A DNA stretch of 64,000 nucleotides. It comes from DATFQI01 sp963831105 (GTDB lineage Bacteria > Actinomycetota > Thermoleophilia > Solirubrobacterales > Solirubrobacteraceae). Every line of letters begins with the position of its first letter. Within the stretch, counting starts at the first letter, position 1. Position numbers and translations under genes: made by a program. The notes beneath the pieces are model-generated. The model did no database searches and was not told the DNA's origin. It saw nothing but the letters and a program-made list of their open reading frames with translations. The stretch covers positions 372,001 to 436,000 of the forward strand of contig CAWHOS010000009.1 of NCBI GenBank assembly GCA_963831105.1. Reading direction: 5' to 3'. Positions 34,083 through 43,104 of this stretch are shown here, piece after piece.

Positions 34083-35174
34083 TCATCGCACGTTGAACCC
34101 TTCGCCCATCAGCCGGCCGATGTCGTTCGTGAAGCCGATCACGAACAGCACCATCACGAGCGCGAAGCCCACGAAGCCGGCCCGCTCCATCACGCTGAAC
34201 GGGATCGCGCGCCCGCGGACCTTCTCGGCGAGCGCCCAGAAGATGTGCCCGCCGTCGAGCGGCAGGAACGGGAACAGGTTGATGACGCCGAGCGACAGGG
34301 AGATGATCGCGAGCAGGAACAGCGCCTGGGTCGTGCTGACCTCGATCGACTGCCGCGTCGTCTCGTACGAGCCGACGACGCCGGAGATCTCCTTGCGCTT
34401 CTCGGCCTCGAAGATCCCCGCGAGCGTGGTCACGGTGGCCGAGGTGACCTCCCACATCGTCGTCACGCTGAGCCCGGCCGCGCGCACCGGCCCCGCCGGG
34501 TACTCGGTGCCGCCGAACGTGAAGCCCAGCAGCGGCCGCTTCTCCGCCGCGTCGTAGACCGGCGTCGCGCGCAGCGTGCGCAGCTCGCCGTCGCGGCGGA
34601 CCTGCAGCGTCACGGGCTCGGTCGCGCGGCAGCCGGGGCCGTCGGTCGCGCACTTGTGCGTCGAGATCTGCTTCGCGATCGACGCGTTCTGGTCGCGCAG
34701 CGTGTCGCCCGCCGGGCGCTTGCCGTCGACCGAGACGAGCTGGTCGCCCGGTCGCAACACCTCTGCTGCCGGCGACCCGGCCTTCACCGACGCCACGCGC
34801 GAGGGCGGCTCCTCGGTGCCGTTGATCCAGAAGATGCCGGCCAGCAGCAGGAACGCGATCGCGATGTTGACCGCCGGCCCGGCGGAGATCACGAAGATCC
34901 GCTTCCAGACGGGCTGGCGATAGTAGGCGCGGTGCTCGACCTCCGGCGGGATCTCCTCCGCCGGGTTCATGCCCGTGATCTTCACGTAGCCGCCGAGCGG
35001 GATCGAGCCGATCGCGTACTCCGTCTCGCCGCGCTGCGTCTTGGCCCACAGCGGCGGGAAGAACAGCGCGAAGCGCTCGACGCGCATCCCGACCGCCTTG
35101 GCGGCCGCGAAGTGGCCGAGCTCGTGCAGCACGATCAGGGCCGCGAAGCCCAGGAACGCCAGCAGCCAGCTCAC
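34083..35174 (-). CDS. rseP: M50 site-2 protease, RseP-like
   Basis: A 363-residue intramembrane zinc protease. The first helix holds HELGH (residues 17-21), a PDZ domain spans about 120-210 (VKAGSPAAEVLRPGDQLVSVDG), and the last helices contain NLFPFLPLDGGH with the Asp ligand. Such proteases cleave anti-sigma factors and signal-peptide remnants within the membrane. An insertion with two Cys (HKCATDGPGCRATE) lies in the PDZ region. The GTG at 35174 overlaps the dxr stop (GTGA). Confidence 0.92.
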   Translation of the reverse strand: MSWLLAFLGFAALIVLHELGHFAAAKAVGMRVERFALFFPPLWAKTQRGETEYAIGSIPLGGYVKITGMNPAEEIPPEVEHRAYYRQPVWKRIFVISAGPAVNIAIAFLLLAGIFWINGTEEPPSRVASVKAGSPAAEVLRPGDQLVSVDGKRPAGDTLRDQNASIAKQISTHKCATDGPGCRATEPVTLQVRRDGELRTLRATPVYDAAEKRPLLGFTFGGTEYPAGPVRAAGLSVTTMWEVTSATVTTLAGIFEAEKRKEISGVVGSYETTRQSIEVSTTQALFLLAIISLSLGVINLFPFLPLDGGHIFWALAEKVRGRAIPFSVMERAGFVGFALVMVLFVIGFTNDIGRLMGEGFNVR

Positions 35175-36325
35175 GCCGCGAGCGCCCCGACGAGGTCGGC
35201 GGCGACGGCGCGGGCGTCGCCGTCGGCCTGGTAGAGGGAGTCGAACGAGTGCACGCCGGCCGGCGGGACGCGCTCCAGCGTCTGCTCGATCACCGCGGGG
35301 ATGCCCATGAACGGCAGCCGGCCGCCGAGGAACGCGTGCACGGCGATCTCGTTGGCGGCGTTGAGCACGCACGGCCCGGTCCCGCCGGCGATCGCGGCCT
35401 CGCGCGCCAGGCGCAGGCATGGGAACGCCTCGAGGTCGGGCGGCTCGAAGGTGAGCGCGCCGACCGCGGCGAGGTCCAGCGTCGGCACGGGCACGTCGAC
35501 CCGCTCGGGGTGGTGCAGCGCGTAGGCGATCGGCACCCGCATGTCGGGATGGCCGAGGTGCGCGAGGCTCGCGCCGTCGACGAGCGAGACGAGGGCGTGG
35601 ACGATCGACTGCGGATGCACGACGACGTCGATGCGGTCATAGGGCGTGCCGAAGAGGTGGTGGGCCTCGATCACCTCGAGGCCCTTGTTCATCAGCGTCG
35701 CCGAGTCGATCGTGATCTTGCCGCCCATCGCCCAGGTCGGGTGCTTCAGCGCCTGCTCGACCGTGACGTCCTCCAGCTCGGCGCGCGAGCGCCCGCGGAA
35801 CGGGCCGCCCGAGGCGGTCACGACGATCCGCTCGACGCTGCCGGCCCGCTCGCCGGCGATCAGCTGGTGCAGCGCGGAGTGCTCGGAGTCGACGGGGATC
35901 AGCTGCGCGCCCGTGGCCTCGGCGAGCGCGGTGACGAGCTCGCCGCCCACGACCAGCGACTCCTTGTTGGCCAGCGCGACGTCGATGCCCTCGGTCAGCG
36001 CGACGATCGTCGGGCCCAGGCCGGCGGAGCCGACGATCGCGTTGAGCACGAGGTCGGCCCCGGACTCCGCGACGAGCCGGACGAGCCCCTCGGGCCCGCG
36101 CAGGACGTCTCCGCCCGTCCAGGACTCGGCGGCGCGCGCGGCGGCGTCGGGGTCGGACAGGGCGATCCGGCGCACGCCGTGGCGCTCGGCCTGCTCGACC
36201 AGGGCCTCGTGGGCCGTGCCGGCCGACAGCCCGACCAGCTCGAACTCGTCCCCGGCGCGCTCGACGACGTCGAGCGCCTGTGTCCCGATGGAGCCCGTGG
36301 AGCCGAGGATGAGCAGCCGCCTCAC
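35171..36325 (-). CDS. dxr: 1-deoxy-D-xylulose 5-phosphate reductoisomerase
   Basis: A 384-residue MEP-pathway enzyme that makes MEP from DXP using NADPH. Visible are the Rossmann start LLILGSTGSIGTQALDV, the ALANKESLVVGGELV segment, the metal site in IPVDSEHSAL, the substrate motif TASGGPFRG and IDSATLMNKGLEVIEAHHLF. The GTG at 36325 begins directly with the Rossmann strand. It overlaps rseP by 4 nt. The AraC-like gene lies 24 nt upstream in the same direction. Confidence 0.95.
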   Translation of the reverse strand: MRRLLILGSTGSIGTQALDVVERAGDEFELVGLSAGTAHEALVEQAERHGVRRIALSDPDAAARAAESWTGGDVLRGPEGLVRLVAESGADLVLNAIVGSAGLGPTIVALTEGIDVALANKESLVVGGELVTALAEATGAQLIPVDSEHSALHQLIAGERAGSVERIVVTASGGPFRGRSRAELEDVTVEQALKHPTWAMGGKITIDSATLMNKGLEVIEAHHLFGTPYDRIDVVVHPQSIVHALVSLVDGASLAHLGHPDMRVPIAYALHHPERVDVPVPTLDLAAVGALTFEPPDLEAFPCLRLAREAAIAGGTGPCVLNAANEIAVHAFLGGRLPFMGIPAVIEQTLERVPPAGVHSFDSLYQADGDARAVAADLVGALAA

Positions 36326-36349
36326 GGGAGCCCATTGTGGCAGGGGTCC

Positions 36350-37045
36350 TCAGGGCCGGATAAGCCTGCGGGGCGTCGTGCCCGCCAGGCGCGCCACCTC
36401 GCGCGTGAGGTGCGGCTGGTCCGCGTAGCCCGCCTCGAGCGCCGCGCGGGCGAGGTCGTCGCGCGGCCCGGCGAGGAAGCGGCGGAAGCGCAGCACGCGC
36501 TGCAGCGTCTTCGGCCCGTAGCCCGCGGCGGCCTGGAAGCGCCGCCGCAGCTGGCGCTCGGACAGCCCGAGCTCGCCCGCGAGCGCCTCGACGCGCGCGT
36601 CCGGGTCGGCGAGCCGCGCCACGGCGGCCGCCACCGCCGGGTCGGCCGGCACCGCGGCCAGCTCGCGCGCCGCCCGCTCGAGCCGCCGCGCCGCCGCGCC
36701 CGGGTCCAGCTCCCCGTGCAGCTCGCGCGCCAGCGCCGGGACCAGCTCGGCGAGGTCCACGCGGCGGTCGCGCAGCTCGCTCATCGGCAGCCCGAGCGCC
36801 GGGCCGCCGGCGCCCGGCCGGAAGCGGACCCCCAGCAGCACCGCGCCTGGCGCGCTGCGCACGGGCACCGGCCCGGTGTCCGGCCCGGCCACGAAGGCGC
36901 CACGGCCGGCGCTCCAGATCAGATCCGAGCAGCCGTCGGGCAGCACGTCGGTGTGCTCCCCCTCCTCCCCCGCGACCCGGACCCACAGGCACGCCAGCGC
37001 CCCCGGCGCGGCCTGCTCGCGGTAGCCGGGCCGCAGCTCGCTCAC
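36350..37045 (-). CDS. AraC-family regulator with DUF6597-type N-terminal domain
   Basis: A 231-residue regulator. The N-terminal half shows the VLPDGCSDLIW signature of the DUF6597 sensor domain; the C-terminal half is an AraC double HTH (VEALAGELGLSERQLRRRFQ, GYGPKTLQRVLRFRRFL, EAGYADQPHLTREVARLAGTTPRRL). Its GTG overlaps the cdsA stop (GTGA at 37042-37045), so it is translated as part of the translation-isoprenoid-lipid operon, which is an unusual place for an AraC protein. Targets and ligand are unknown. Confidence 0.85.
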   Translation of the reverse strand: MSELRPGYREQAAPGALACLWVRVAGEEGEHTDVLPDGCSDLIWSAGRGAFVAGPDTGPVPVRSAPGAVLLGVRFRPGAGGPALGLPMSELRDRRVDLAELVPALARELHGELDPGAAARRLERAARELAAVPADPAVAAAVARLADPDARVEALAGELGLSERQLRRRFQAAAGYGPKTLQRVLRFRRFLAGPRDDLARAALEAGYADQPHLTREVARLAGTTPRRLIRP

Positions 37046-37887
37046 AGCAGGGCCAGCCAGACGTAGTAGCCCGCGACGAGCGTGAAGAACGCCGCGTCGA
37101 GGCGGTCCAGCGCGCCGCCGTGGGCGCCGAACGCCTTGCCCGTGTCCTTGACGCCCGAGTCGCGCTTGACCTGGGACTCGAAGAGGTCGCCGAGCGGCGC
37201 GGCGAGACCGACCGCGACGCCGAGCAGCAGCGCGTCGAGGCCCGAGAGCCAGTCCTGGTAGAGCCCGGCGCCCCAGGTGGCCAGCACCGCGGTGAGGAAC
37301 CCGATCCCCAGGCCCTCGACGGTCTTGTTGGGCGAGATCCGCGGGGCCAGCCGGCGCGTGCCGAAGCTGCGCCCGCCGAGGTAGGCGCCCGTGTCGCCGA
37401 TGAACGTGCCCACGAGGATGTCGATGATGATGCCGTCCCCGTGCGGCGTGCCGCGCAGCAGGACGGCGTGGGCGATCGCCATCCCGATCCAGAACACGCC
37501 GAAGGTCGTGAAGGCCATCCCCGACGTGACGGTCACGCCCTCGCGCTGGGGCATCGCGATCGCCAGCAGGAAGAGCACGGGCAGGAACGCGACCGCCGCC
37601 AGCAGCACCTGGCGCTCGTCGCCGAGCTGCGCCGCCACGGCCAGCCCGATCAGCGCCGCGAAGCCCGCCAGCTTGACCGGCCGCACGGACTCGTACATGC
37701 GGAACAGCTCGTGCATGCACACCAGCCCGAGCACCAGCGCGCCGGCGGTGAAGACCCAGCCGCCCGAGACGATGATGAAGATCGCGAACGCGATCGCCGG
37801 GATCGCGACGAGGATCCGCGGGAGCAGGTCGGAGGACCCCCGGCGCGGCCGGCGGCTTCGCGAGCGCGAACGGGATCGCGTCGCCAT
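37042..37887 (-). CDS. cdsA: Phosphatidate cytidylyltransferase
   Basis: A 281-residue integral membrane enzyme with about eight hydrophobic helices after an Arg/Ser-rich N-terminus (TRSRSRSRSRRPRRG). The C-terminal CdsA signature is present as QVKRDSGVKDTGKAF then AHGGALDRLDA. It converts phosphatidate and CTP to CDP-diacylglycerol, the substrate of the phosphatidyltransferase encoded at 19.5 kb. The ATG overlaps the uppS stop by one base (TGATG). In the signature AFGAHGG replaces the usual LPGHGG. Confidence 0.92.
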   Translation of the reverse strand: MATRSRSRSRSRRPRRGSSDLLPRILVAIPAIAFAIFIIVSGGWVFTAGALVLGLVCMHELFRMYESVRPVKLAGFAALIGLAVAAQLGDERQVLLAAVAFLPVLFLLAIAMPQREGVTVTSGMAFTTFGVFWIGMAIAHAVLLRGTPHGDGIIIDILVGTFIGDTGAYLGGRSFGTRRLAPRISPNKTVEGLGIGFLTAVLATWGAGLYQDWLSGLDALLLGVAVGLAAPLGDLFESQVKRDSGVKDTGKAFGAHGGALDRLDAAFFTLVAGYYVWLALL

Positions 37888-38549
37888 CAGCGGCCGCCGA
37901 AGCGCCGGGAGCGCGCGCCGTAGGAGTCCAGCGCGGCCTCGAGGTCCGCGCGCGAGAAGTCCGGCCACAGCACGTCGGTGAAGTGCAGCTCCGAGTAGGC
38001 CGACTGCCACAGCAGGTAGTTCGAGAGCCGCTGCTCGCCGCTCGTGCGGATCACGAGCTCCGGGTCGTGCATCTCCGGCGCGTAGAGCAGCTTCGCGAAG
38101 TCCTCCTCGGTGCCGCCCTCGAAGCGCGCGGCGGCGTCGACGATCTCCGCCCGGCCGCCGTAGTTGAAGGCGACGAACAGCGTGATCCGGTCGTTGGCCG
38201 CCGTCAGCGACTCGGCCCACTCCATCTGCTCGACGAGCTCGGGATCGACGCCCTCGCGGCGCCCGAGGAAGCGCATCCGCACCCCCTCCTCGTGCAGCTC
38301 GGGGGTCTCGCCCAGGATCCGCTCGGAGAACATGCCCATCAGCGCCGCGACCTCCGCGGGCGAGCGGTTCCAGTTCTCCGTCGAGAACGAGTAGACGGTC
38401 AGCTCGCGGATGCCGAGCTCGGCGGCGTCGCGCAGACGCGCCTTGACGGTGTCGGCGCCGGCCTGATGGCCCTCGGCCACGGACACGCCGCGCTGCTTGG
38501 CCCAGCGGCCGTTGCCATCCGTGATGATGGCGACATAGGAGGCGCTCAC
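37887..38549 (-). CDS. uppS: Isoprenyl (undecaprenyl) diphosphate synthase, cis-type
   Basis: A 220-residue cis-prenyltransferase that makes the polyprenyl carrier for peptidoglycan. It starts IITDGNGRWAKQRG (catalytic Asp), then EGHQAGADTVK, VYSFSTENWNR, and the late RTSGEQRLSNYLLWQSAYSEL. It is somewhat shorter at the N-terminus than most UppS; the GTG at 38549 is the first start after the frr stop. It follows frr by 10 nt and overlaps cdsA. Confidence 0.93.
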   Translation of the reverse strand: MSASYVAIITDGNGRWAKQRGVSVAEGHQAGADTVKARLRDAAELGIRELTVYSFSTENWNRSPAEVAALMGMFSERILGETPELHEEGVRMRFLGRREGVDPELVEQMEWAESLTAANDRITLFVAFNYGGRAEIVDAAARFEGGTEEDFAKLLYAPEMHDPELVIRTSGEQRLSNYLLWQSAYSELHFTDVLWPDFSRADLEAALDSYGARSRRFGGR

Positions 38550-38559
38550 GGGAGGCGCC

Positions 38560-39123
38560 TCAGACCTCGAGGATCTCTTCTTCCTTGCTCTTGAGCAGGG
38601 CGTCGAGCTCCTTGGTCTTCTCGTCGGTGAGCTTCTGCAGCGCCTCCTCGGCGCGATGCTCGTCGTCGGAGCCCGCCTCGCCCGCGTCGCGCAGCTCGCG
38701 CAGGTCGTGCATCGTGTCGCGGCGGATGTTGCGGATCGCGACCTTGCCCTCCTCGGCCAGGCCACGGACCACCTTGACGAGCTGCTTGCGCCGCTCCTCG
38801 GTGAGCTCGGGGACCTGCAGGCGGATGATGCTGCCGTCGTTGTTGGGCGTGAGGCCGATGTCGGACTCGAGGATCGCGCGCTCGATCGCCTTGACCGAGT
38901 TCTTGTCGTAGGGCTGCACCGTCAGCAGGCGCGCCTCCGGGGCGGAGACGGTCGCGAGCTGCTTGAGCGGCGTCATCGCGCCGTAGTAGTCGACCACGAT
39001 CCGGTCCAGCAGCGCCGGGCTGGCGCGGCCGGTGCGCACGGAGCCGAACTTGCTCCGCGTCGCCTCCACGGACTTGTTCATGTGGTCGCGGGTGTCCGCG
39101 AGGAAGTCGTCGATGATGCTCAT
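38560..39123 (-). CDS. frr: Ribosome recycling factor
   Basis: A 187-residue RRF with the conserved start TRDHMNKSVEATRSKFGSVR, the VSAPEARLLTVQPYDK hinge and the NNDGSIIRLQVPELTEERR segment; the second long helix pair follows. It splits post-termination ribosomes together with EF-G. Its ATG overlaps the pyrH stop (ATGA at 39120-39123). Confidence 0.97.
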   Translation of the reverse strand: MSIIDDFLADTRDHMNKSVEATRSKFGSVRTGRASPALLDRIVVDYYGAMTPLKQLATVSAPEARLLTVQPYDKNSVKAIERAILESDIGLTPNNDGSIIRLQVPELTEERRKQLVKVVRGLAEEGKVAIRNIRRDTMHDLRELRDAGEAGSDDEHRAEEALQKLTDEKTKELDALLKSKEEEILEV

Positions 39124-39839
39124 GTCGTCACCAGGGTCCCGACCCGCTCGCCGGAGACTATCCGGTCGATATTGGCCTCGTCTCCCATGTTGAACACGTA
39201 GATGGGGACGTGGTTGTCCATGCACAGCGACAGCGCGGTGGAGTCCATGACCTTCAGCCCGCGCTGGAGCGCCTCGCGGGCGGTGATCTCGGGGATGAAC
39301 TCGGCGTCGGCGTCGGAGTGCGGGTCCGCCGTGTAGACGCCCTCGACCCCGTTCTTGGCCATCAGGATCGCCTCCGCGTGCATCTCGAGCGCGCGCAGCG
39401 CCGCCGCCGTGTCGGAGGTGAAGAACGGGTTGCCGGTGCCGGCGGCGAAGATCACGACGCGCCCCTTCTCGAGATGGCGCATCGCCCGCCGCCGGATGTA
39501 GGGCTCGGCGACCTCGGAGATCGTGATCGCCGACTGCACGCGCGTGTGGACGTCGAGCTTCTCGAGCGCGTCCTGCAGCGTCAGCGCGTTGAGGACGATC
39601 GCCAGCATCCCCATGTAGTCCGCCGTCGCGCGGTCCATGTCCTCGGCCGCGGCGCTGACGCCGCGGTAGATGTTGCCGGCGCCGAGAACCACGGCCACCT
39701 CGACCCCGCGGTCGTGCAGGCCCTTGATCTGGCGGGCGATCTGCCGGACGACGTCGGGGTCGGTGCCGTACTCCAGGTCGCCCATCAGGGCCTCGCCGGA
39801 GAGCTTGAGGAGGATCCGCTTGAAGACGGGCTCCGCCAC
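39120..39839 (-). CDS. pyrH: UMP kinase
   Basis: A 239-residue amino-acid-kinase-fold enzyme that phosphorylates UMP. Motifs: ILLKLSGEALMG (Lys and Gly loop), VAVVLGAGNIYRG, AAGTGNPFFTSDTAAALRA and LMAKNGVEGVYTADP. It lies 10 nt downstream of tsf and overlaps frr, in the conserved rpsB-tsf-pyrH-frr order. Confidence 0.97.
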   Translation of the reverse strand: MAEPVFKRILLKLSGEALMGDLEYGTDPDVVRQIARQIKGLHDRGVEVAVVLGAGNIYRGVSAAAEDMDRATADYMGMLAIVLNALTLQDALEKLDVHTRVQSAITISEVAEPYIRRRAMRHLEKGRVVIFAAGTGNPFFTSDTAAALRALEMHAEAILMAKNGVEGVYTADPHSDADAEFIPEITAREALQRGLKVMDSTALSLCMDNHVPIYVFNMGDEANIDRIVSGERVGTLVTT

Positions 39840-39849
39840 CGGGACCTCG

Positions 39850-40449
39850 CTAGGCCCCGACGGCGAATCGCGAGAAGCGGCGGATGACGACGTTCTCGCC
39901 GGTCGTGCCGGAGAGCTCGGCGCGCAGCTGCTCGATCGTCTTGCCGTCGTACTTGTCGGCGTTGACGTGCACCTGGTTCAGGAGGACGGTCTCCTCCATC
40001 CACTTGCGCAGCTTGCCCTCGGCGATCTTGCCGCGGACCTGCTCGGGCTTGTCGGCGGCCTGCTGCTCGAACACGCGCAGCTCGGCCTGCTTGGCGTCCT
40101 CCGGGACGTCCTCCTCGGTGATGTACTGCGTCGCCGGGGAGGCGGCGATGTGCAACGCGATGTCGCGGGCGAACGCCGTGAAGTCGTCGTTGCGGGCGAC
40201 GAAGTCCGTGTTGCAGTCGACCTCGATCAGCACGCCGACCTTGTTGTTGGCGTGGATGTAGGCCTGCACGGTGCCCTCGGTGGCCTCACGGCCGCCCATC
40301 TTGAGCGCCTTGTCGCCCAGGCGCACGCGCAGGAGCTCCGCGGCGGCGTCGACGTCGCCGCCGGTCTCCTCCAGCGCCTTCTTGCAGTCCATCATGCCCG
40401 CGCCCGTCCGGTCGCGGAGCTCCTTGACCTGCGCTGCGGAAATGCTCAC
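39850..40449 (-). CDS. tsf: Elongation factor Ts
   Basis: A 199-residue EF-Ts, the nucleotide exchange factor for EF-Tu. The N-terminal UBA-like module reads AAQVKELRDRTGAGMMDCKKAL; the core has the TDFVARND signature that contacts EF-Tu. The length is that of the short single-repeat actinobacterial/chloroplast-like form, with one dimerisation segment. GTG at 40449 overlaps the rpsB stop (GTGA). Confidence 0.96.
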   Translation of the reverse strand: MSISAAQVKELRDRTGAGMMDCKKALEETGGDVDAAAELLRVRLGDKALKMGGREATEGTVQAYIHANNKVGVLIEVDCNTDFVARNDDFTAFARDIALHIAASPATQYITEEDVPEDAKQAELRVFEQQAADKPEQVRGKIAEGKLRKWMEETVLLNQVHVNADKYDGKTIEQLRAELSGTTGENVVIRRFSRFAVGA

Positions 40450-41950
40450 TTGGCGTCCTCGTCCTTCTTCTTCTTGGTCGTCTTCTTCTTCTTCTTGGTG
40501 TCCTTGTCCTCGTCGTGGACGGCGTCCCCGACGGCGCCCGCCGCGCTCGCGGCGGCCCCGGCGACGGCGCCCAGCGGGCCCGGCGCGCGCTCGGCGACGG
40601 CCTCCGCGGCGCTCTCGGCCGCGACGGCGGCGGTCTCCGCCGCGCCCTGAGCCGTGTCGACGGCCTCGTTGGCGGCCTCCTGCGCGCGGTCGACGATGCC
40701 CTTGTCCTCGCCCTCGGCGGGCTGCTCGGCCGGTGCCTCGGCGGCGGGCTCTGGCTTGGCCTCCTCGGCGGGCTGCGCCTCGGCCTTCGCCACGGCGGCC
40801 TCGGTCGAGCTCGCCTCCGGGGCGGCCTCCGGCGCGGGAGCCGGGGTCTCCTTGGCCTTGCGGGCGCGCTGGCGCGACTTCGTCGCGGGCTTCTCGGCCG
40901 CGGGGGCCTCGGCGCGGCGGCCGGAGCGTCGGCAGCCGGCGTCTCGGCAGTGGCCGGGACGTCGGCGGCGGCGGGGGCGTCGGCCACGGCCGGCTCGGCG
41001 GCGGCCGTCTGCGCGGCCTCCGCCTCGGCGGACTTGGTGCCCTCGGGCTGCGCGGGCGCGGCCTGAACGGCCTCCGCGACCTGCGCCTCGGCGACGTCGC
41101 GCGGCTCGCCCTCGCCGGCCTGGGTCAGCGCGGCCTCGGCGGCGGCGCGCTCGCGGGCCTCGGCCTCGGCGCGGTCCTTCTCCTCCTGCTCGCGGCGGGC
41201 CCGCTCCTCCTGCTCGCGGCGGGACTGCTCCTCGGCCTCCTGGCGCGCCTTCTCCTCCTCGGCGCGGAAGACCTGGCGGCCCTCGGAGACGACGTCGCCG
41301 ATCGCCTTGGTGATCAGCGCGCAGGCGCGGATCGCGTCGTCGTTGCCCGGGATGACGTAGTCGATGCCGTCCGGGTCGCAGTTGGTGTCGACGAGGCCGA
41401 TGATCGGGATCCGCAGGCGCTGGGCCTCGCGGACCGCGATGACCTCCGTCTTGAGGTCGACCACGAACATCGCGTCGGGCGGGCGCTGCATGTGCTTGAC
41501 GCCGCCGAGGTTGGCCTGGAGCTTCTCGAGGTCGGCCTGTGCCGCCATCCGCTCGCGCGTGGGCAGCAGCTGCAGCTGGCCCTCGGACGCGTAGCGCTCG
41601 AGGTCGTGCAGGCGCTTGATGCGCTGCGAGATGGTCTGGAAGTTCGTCAGCAGGCCGCCGAGCCAGCGGTGGTTGACGTACGGCTGACCGGCCGCCTCCG
41701 CGATCTCCTTGACGGAGTCGCGCGCCTGCTTCTTGGTGCCCACGAACAGCACGGTGCCGCCGCGGTGGGCGACGTCGCCGGCGAAGCGCTGCGCCTGCTC
41801 GAGCAGCGCCTCGGTCTTGAGCAGGTCGATGATGTAGATGCCGCCGTTCTCGCCATGGATGAAGCGGCGCATCTTGGGGTTCCAGCGGCGAGTCTGGTGG
41901 CCGAAGTGCACGCCGGCCTCCAGCAGCTCGCGGATTCCTACCTGAGCCAC
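40446..41950 (-). CDS. rpsB: 30S ribosomal protein S2 with a very long low-complexity C-terminal extension (one frameshift near 40920)
   Basis: Residues 1-~235 are normal S2 (GIRELLEAGVHFGHQTRRWN, GTVLFVGTKKQARDS, PDAMFVVDLKTEVIAVREA, IIGLVDTNCDPDGIDYVIPG). A tail of ~270 residues follows: an Arg/Glu coiled-coil-like part (EEEKARQEAEEQSRREQEER), then Ala/Pro/Glu-rich sequence, and a final Lys cluster (DTKKKKKTTKKKKDEDAK). Near 40920 the frame shifts by one base within the Ala-rich region; the sequence after it (AEAPAAEKPATKSRQRARK) has matching composition. AAGGGAG lies 7 nt before the GTG start at 41950. The essential domain is intact, so the frameshift is likely an error, but the tail is real in both frames. 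Confidence 0.92.
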
Positions 41951-42227
41951 GGTGGTGCTCCCTTGGGATTGGTTTTGGTGGTGCAGCCCGGGCGATCGAG
42001 GTCAGGGGACCCGGCGCGGCGCGCCGGGCAGGGCCCGTGACTCGAGTGGCGTGGATGCCGCCGCCCGGGGTTCGGGGATGGGTTGCGCCTTACAGCTTAG
42101 CTCCGGCCTCGCCACAAGTTTTCTGTGCGACCAGCGTTGGAGCCTTCAGCGGACCGACCCTCCCTTCCCCTACCTCCGGTGGGACGGTTCGCCTTCCTGG
42201 CCGGTGGGGCGGTCCTTCGGGGCCGCC
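41951..42227 (-). promoter_or_regulatory. rpsB leader: possible promoter and strong palindrome
   Basis: This 277-bp gap precedes rpsB. CCCGGCGCG and CGCGCCGGG form a 9-bp dyad around one base at 42010-42028, about 60 nt before the start, and could act in translational feedback. A candidate promoter on the minus strand is TTGTGG (complement of 42112-42117) and TGTAAG (complement of 42089-42094) with a 17-nt spacer; the match is modest. Nothing else is recognised here. Confidence 0.4.
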
Positions 42228-42229
42228 CT
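42206..42229 (-). terminator. Stable hairpin at the end of rluD
   Basis: A 9- to 10-bp stem (GGGGCGGTCC with GGGGCCGCCCT, TTCG tetraloop on the plus strand) begins at the rluD stop codon (42228-42230). There is no T-tract, as is common in this GC-rich sequence. Confidence 0.55.
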
Positions 42230-43104
42230 ACCGCGCGTCAAGGAGCGCTTCGGCGAGGTCCTCGGGCAGCTCGGAGGCGACCTCGACCCGCTCGCCCGTG
42301 ACCGGATGCGCGAACGACAGCTCCGCGGCGTGCAGGAACTGGCGGGCGAGCCCGTAGCCCGGCACGCCGTACTCGGGGTCGCCGAGCACGGGGTGGCCGA
42401 TCGCCTTCAGGTGCGCGCGGATCTGGTGCGTGCGGCCGGTCTCGAGGCGCACGCGCAGCAGCGTCGCCCGCGGCAGGTTGCGCTCGACCTCGAAGTGGGT
42501 GACCGCGTCGCGCGGGTCGTCGGTGTCCGTGCTCATGCGCGTGCGCACGCGGCGGTCGCGGCCGATCGGGGCGTCGATCGTGCCGCGGCGCGCTCCCGGC
42601 CGGCCCTCGACCAGGGCGAGGTAGGTGCGCTCGATCTCGCGCGCGCGCAGCGCGGCCTGCAGCGCCGCGTGCACCGCGTCGGAGCGGGCGAGCAGCAGCA
42701 GGCCCGACGTGTCGCGGTCCAGCCGGTGCACCACGCCGGGCCGCTCCGGGTCGTCGCCGCCGGCGACGCTGCCCGGCGAGCGCCTGCACGAGCGTGCCGG
42801 CGCCGTGGCCCGCGCCCGGGTGCACGACCACGCCGGCGGGCTTGTCGACGACGAGCAGGTGCTCGTCCTCCCAGGCGATCGCGTACGGGGCGTCGGGGAC
42901 CTCGGCGCGCGGCGGCTCCGGCAGCTCGGAGACCACGATCCGCTCGCCCGCCGCGACGGCATGGCGCTTGGGGCGCTCGCGACCGTCGACCAGCACCGCG
43001 CCGCCCTCGAGCAGGCGCTGGGCGGCCGTGCGCGAGCCGGCGCTGCGGGCGAGGAAGACGTCCAGGCGCTCCCCCGCGTGCTCAGGCGGGACGACGATCT
43101 CCAC
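42228..43104 (-). CDS. rluD: RluA/RluD-type 23S rRNA pseudouridine synthase (one frameshift near 42780)
   Basis: A ~292-residue enzyme with an N-terminal S4 RNA-binding domain (GERLDVFLARSAGSRTAAQR, LEGGAVLVDGRERPK) and a pseudouridine synthase domain holding the catalytic Asp in VVHRLDRDTSGLLLLARS. It then has LETGRTHQIRAHLKAIGHPV. The frame changes once near 42777-42784, between LVQALAG and SVAGGDDPERPG, with no loss of conserved sequence. GTG at 43104 lies inside the end of lspA (23-nt overlap), the usual lspA-rluD coupling. Confidence 0.88.

Noticed and set aside
32700..35234. An 844-codon open frame on the plus strand
   Set aside because: It is antisense to the acyl-CoA ligase and rseP, both of which have complete family motifs; its composition is that of a shadow frame.
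42140..42200. CCCTCCCTTCCCCTACC resembling the end block of the long repeat element
   Set aside because: Only the pyrimidine-rich stretch matches; the CAGCCGC-GTTGACG core and pairing partners are absent, so it is not counted as a fifth copy.
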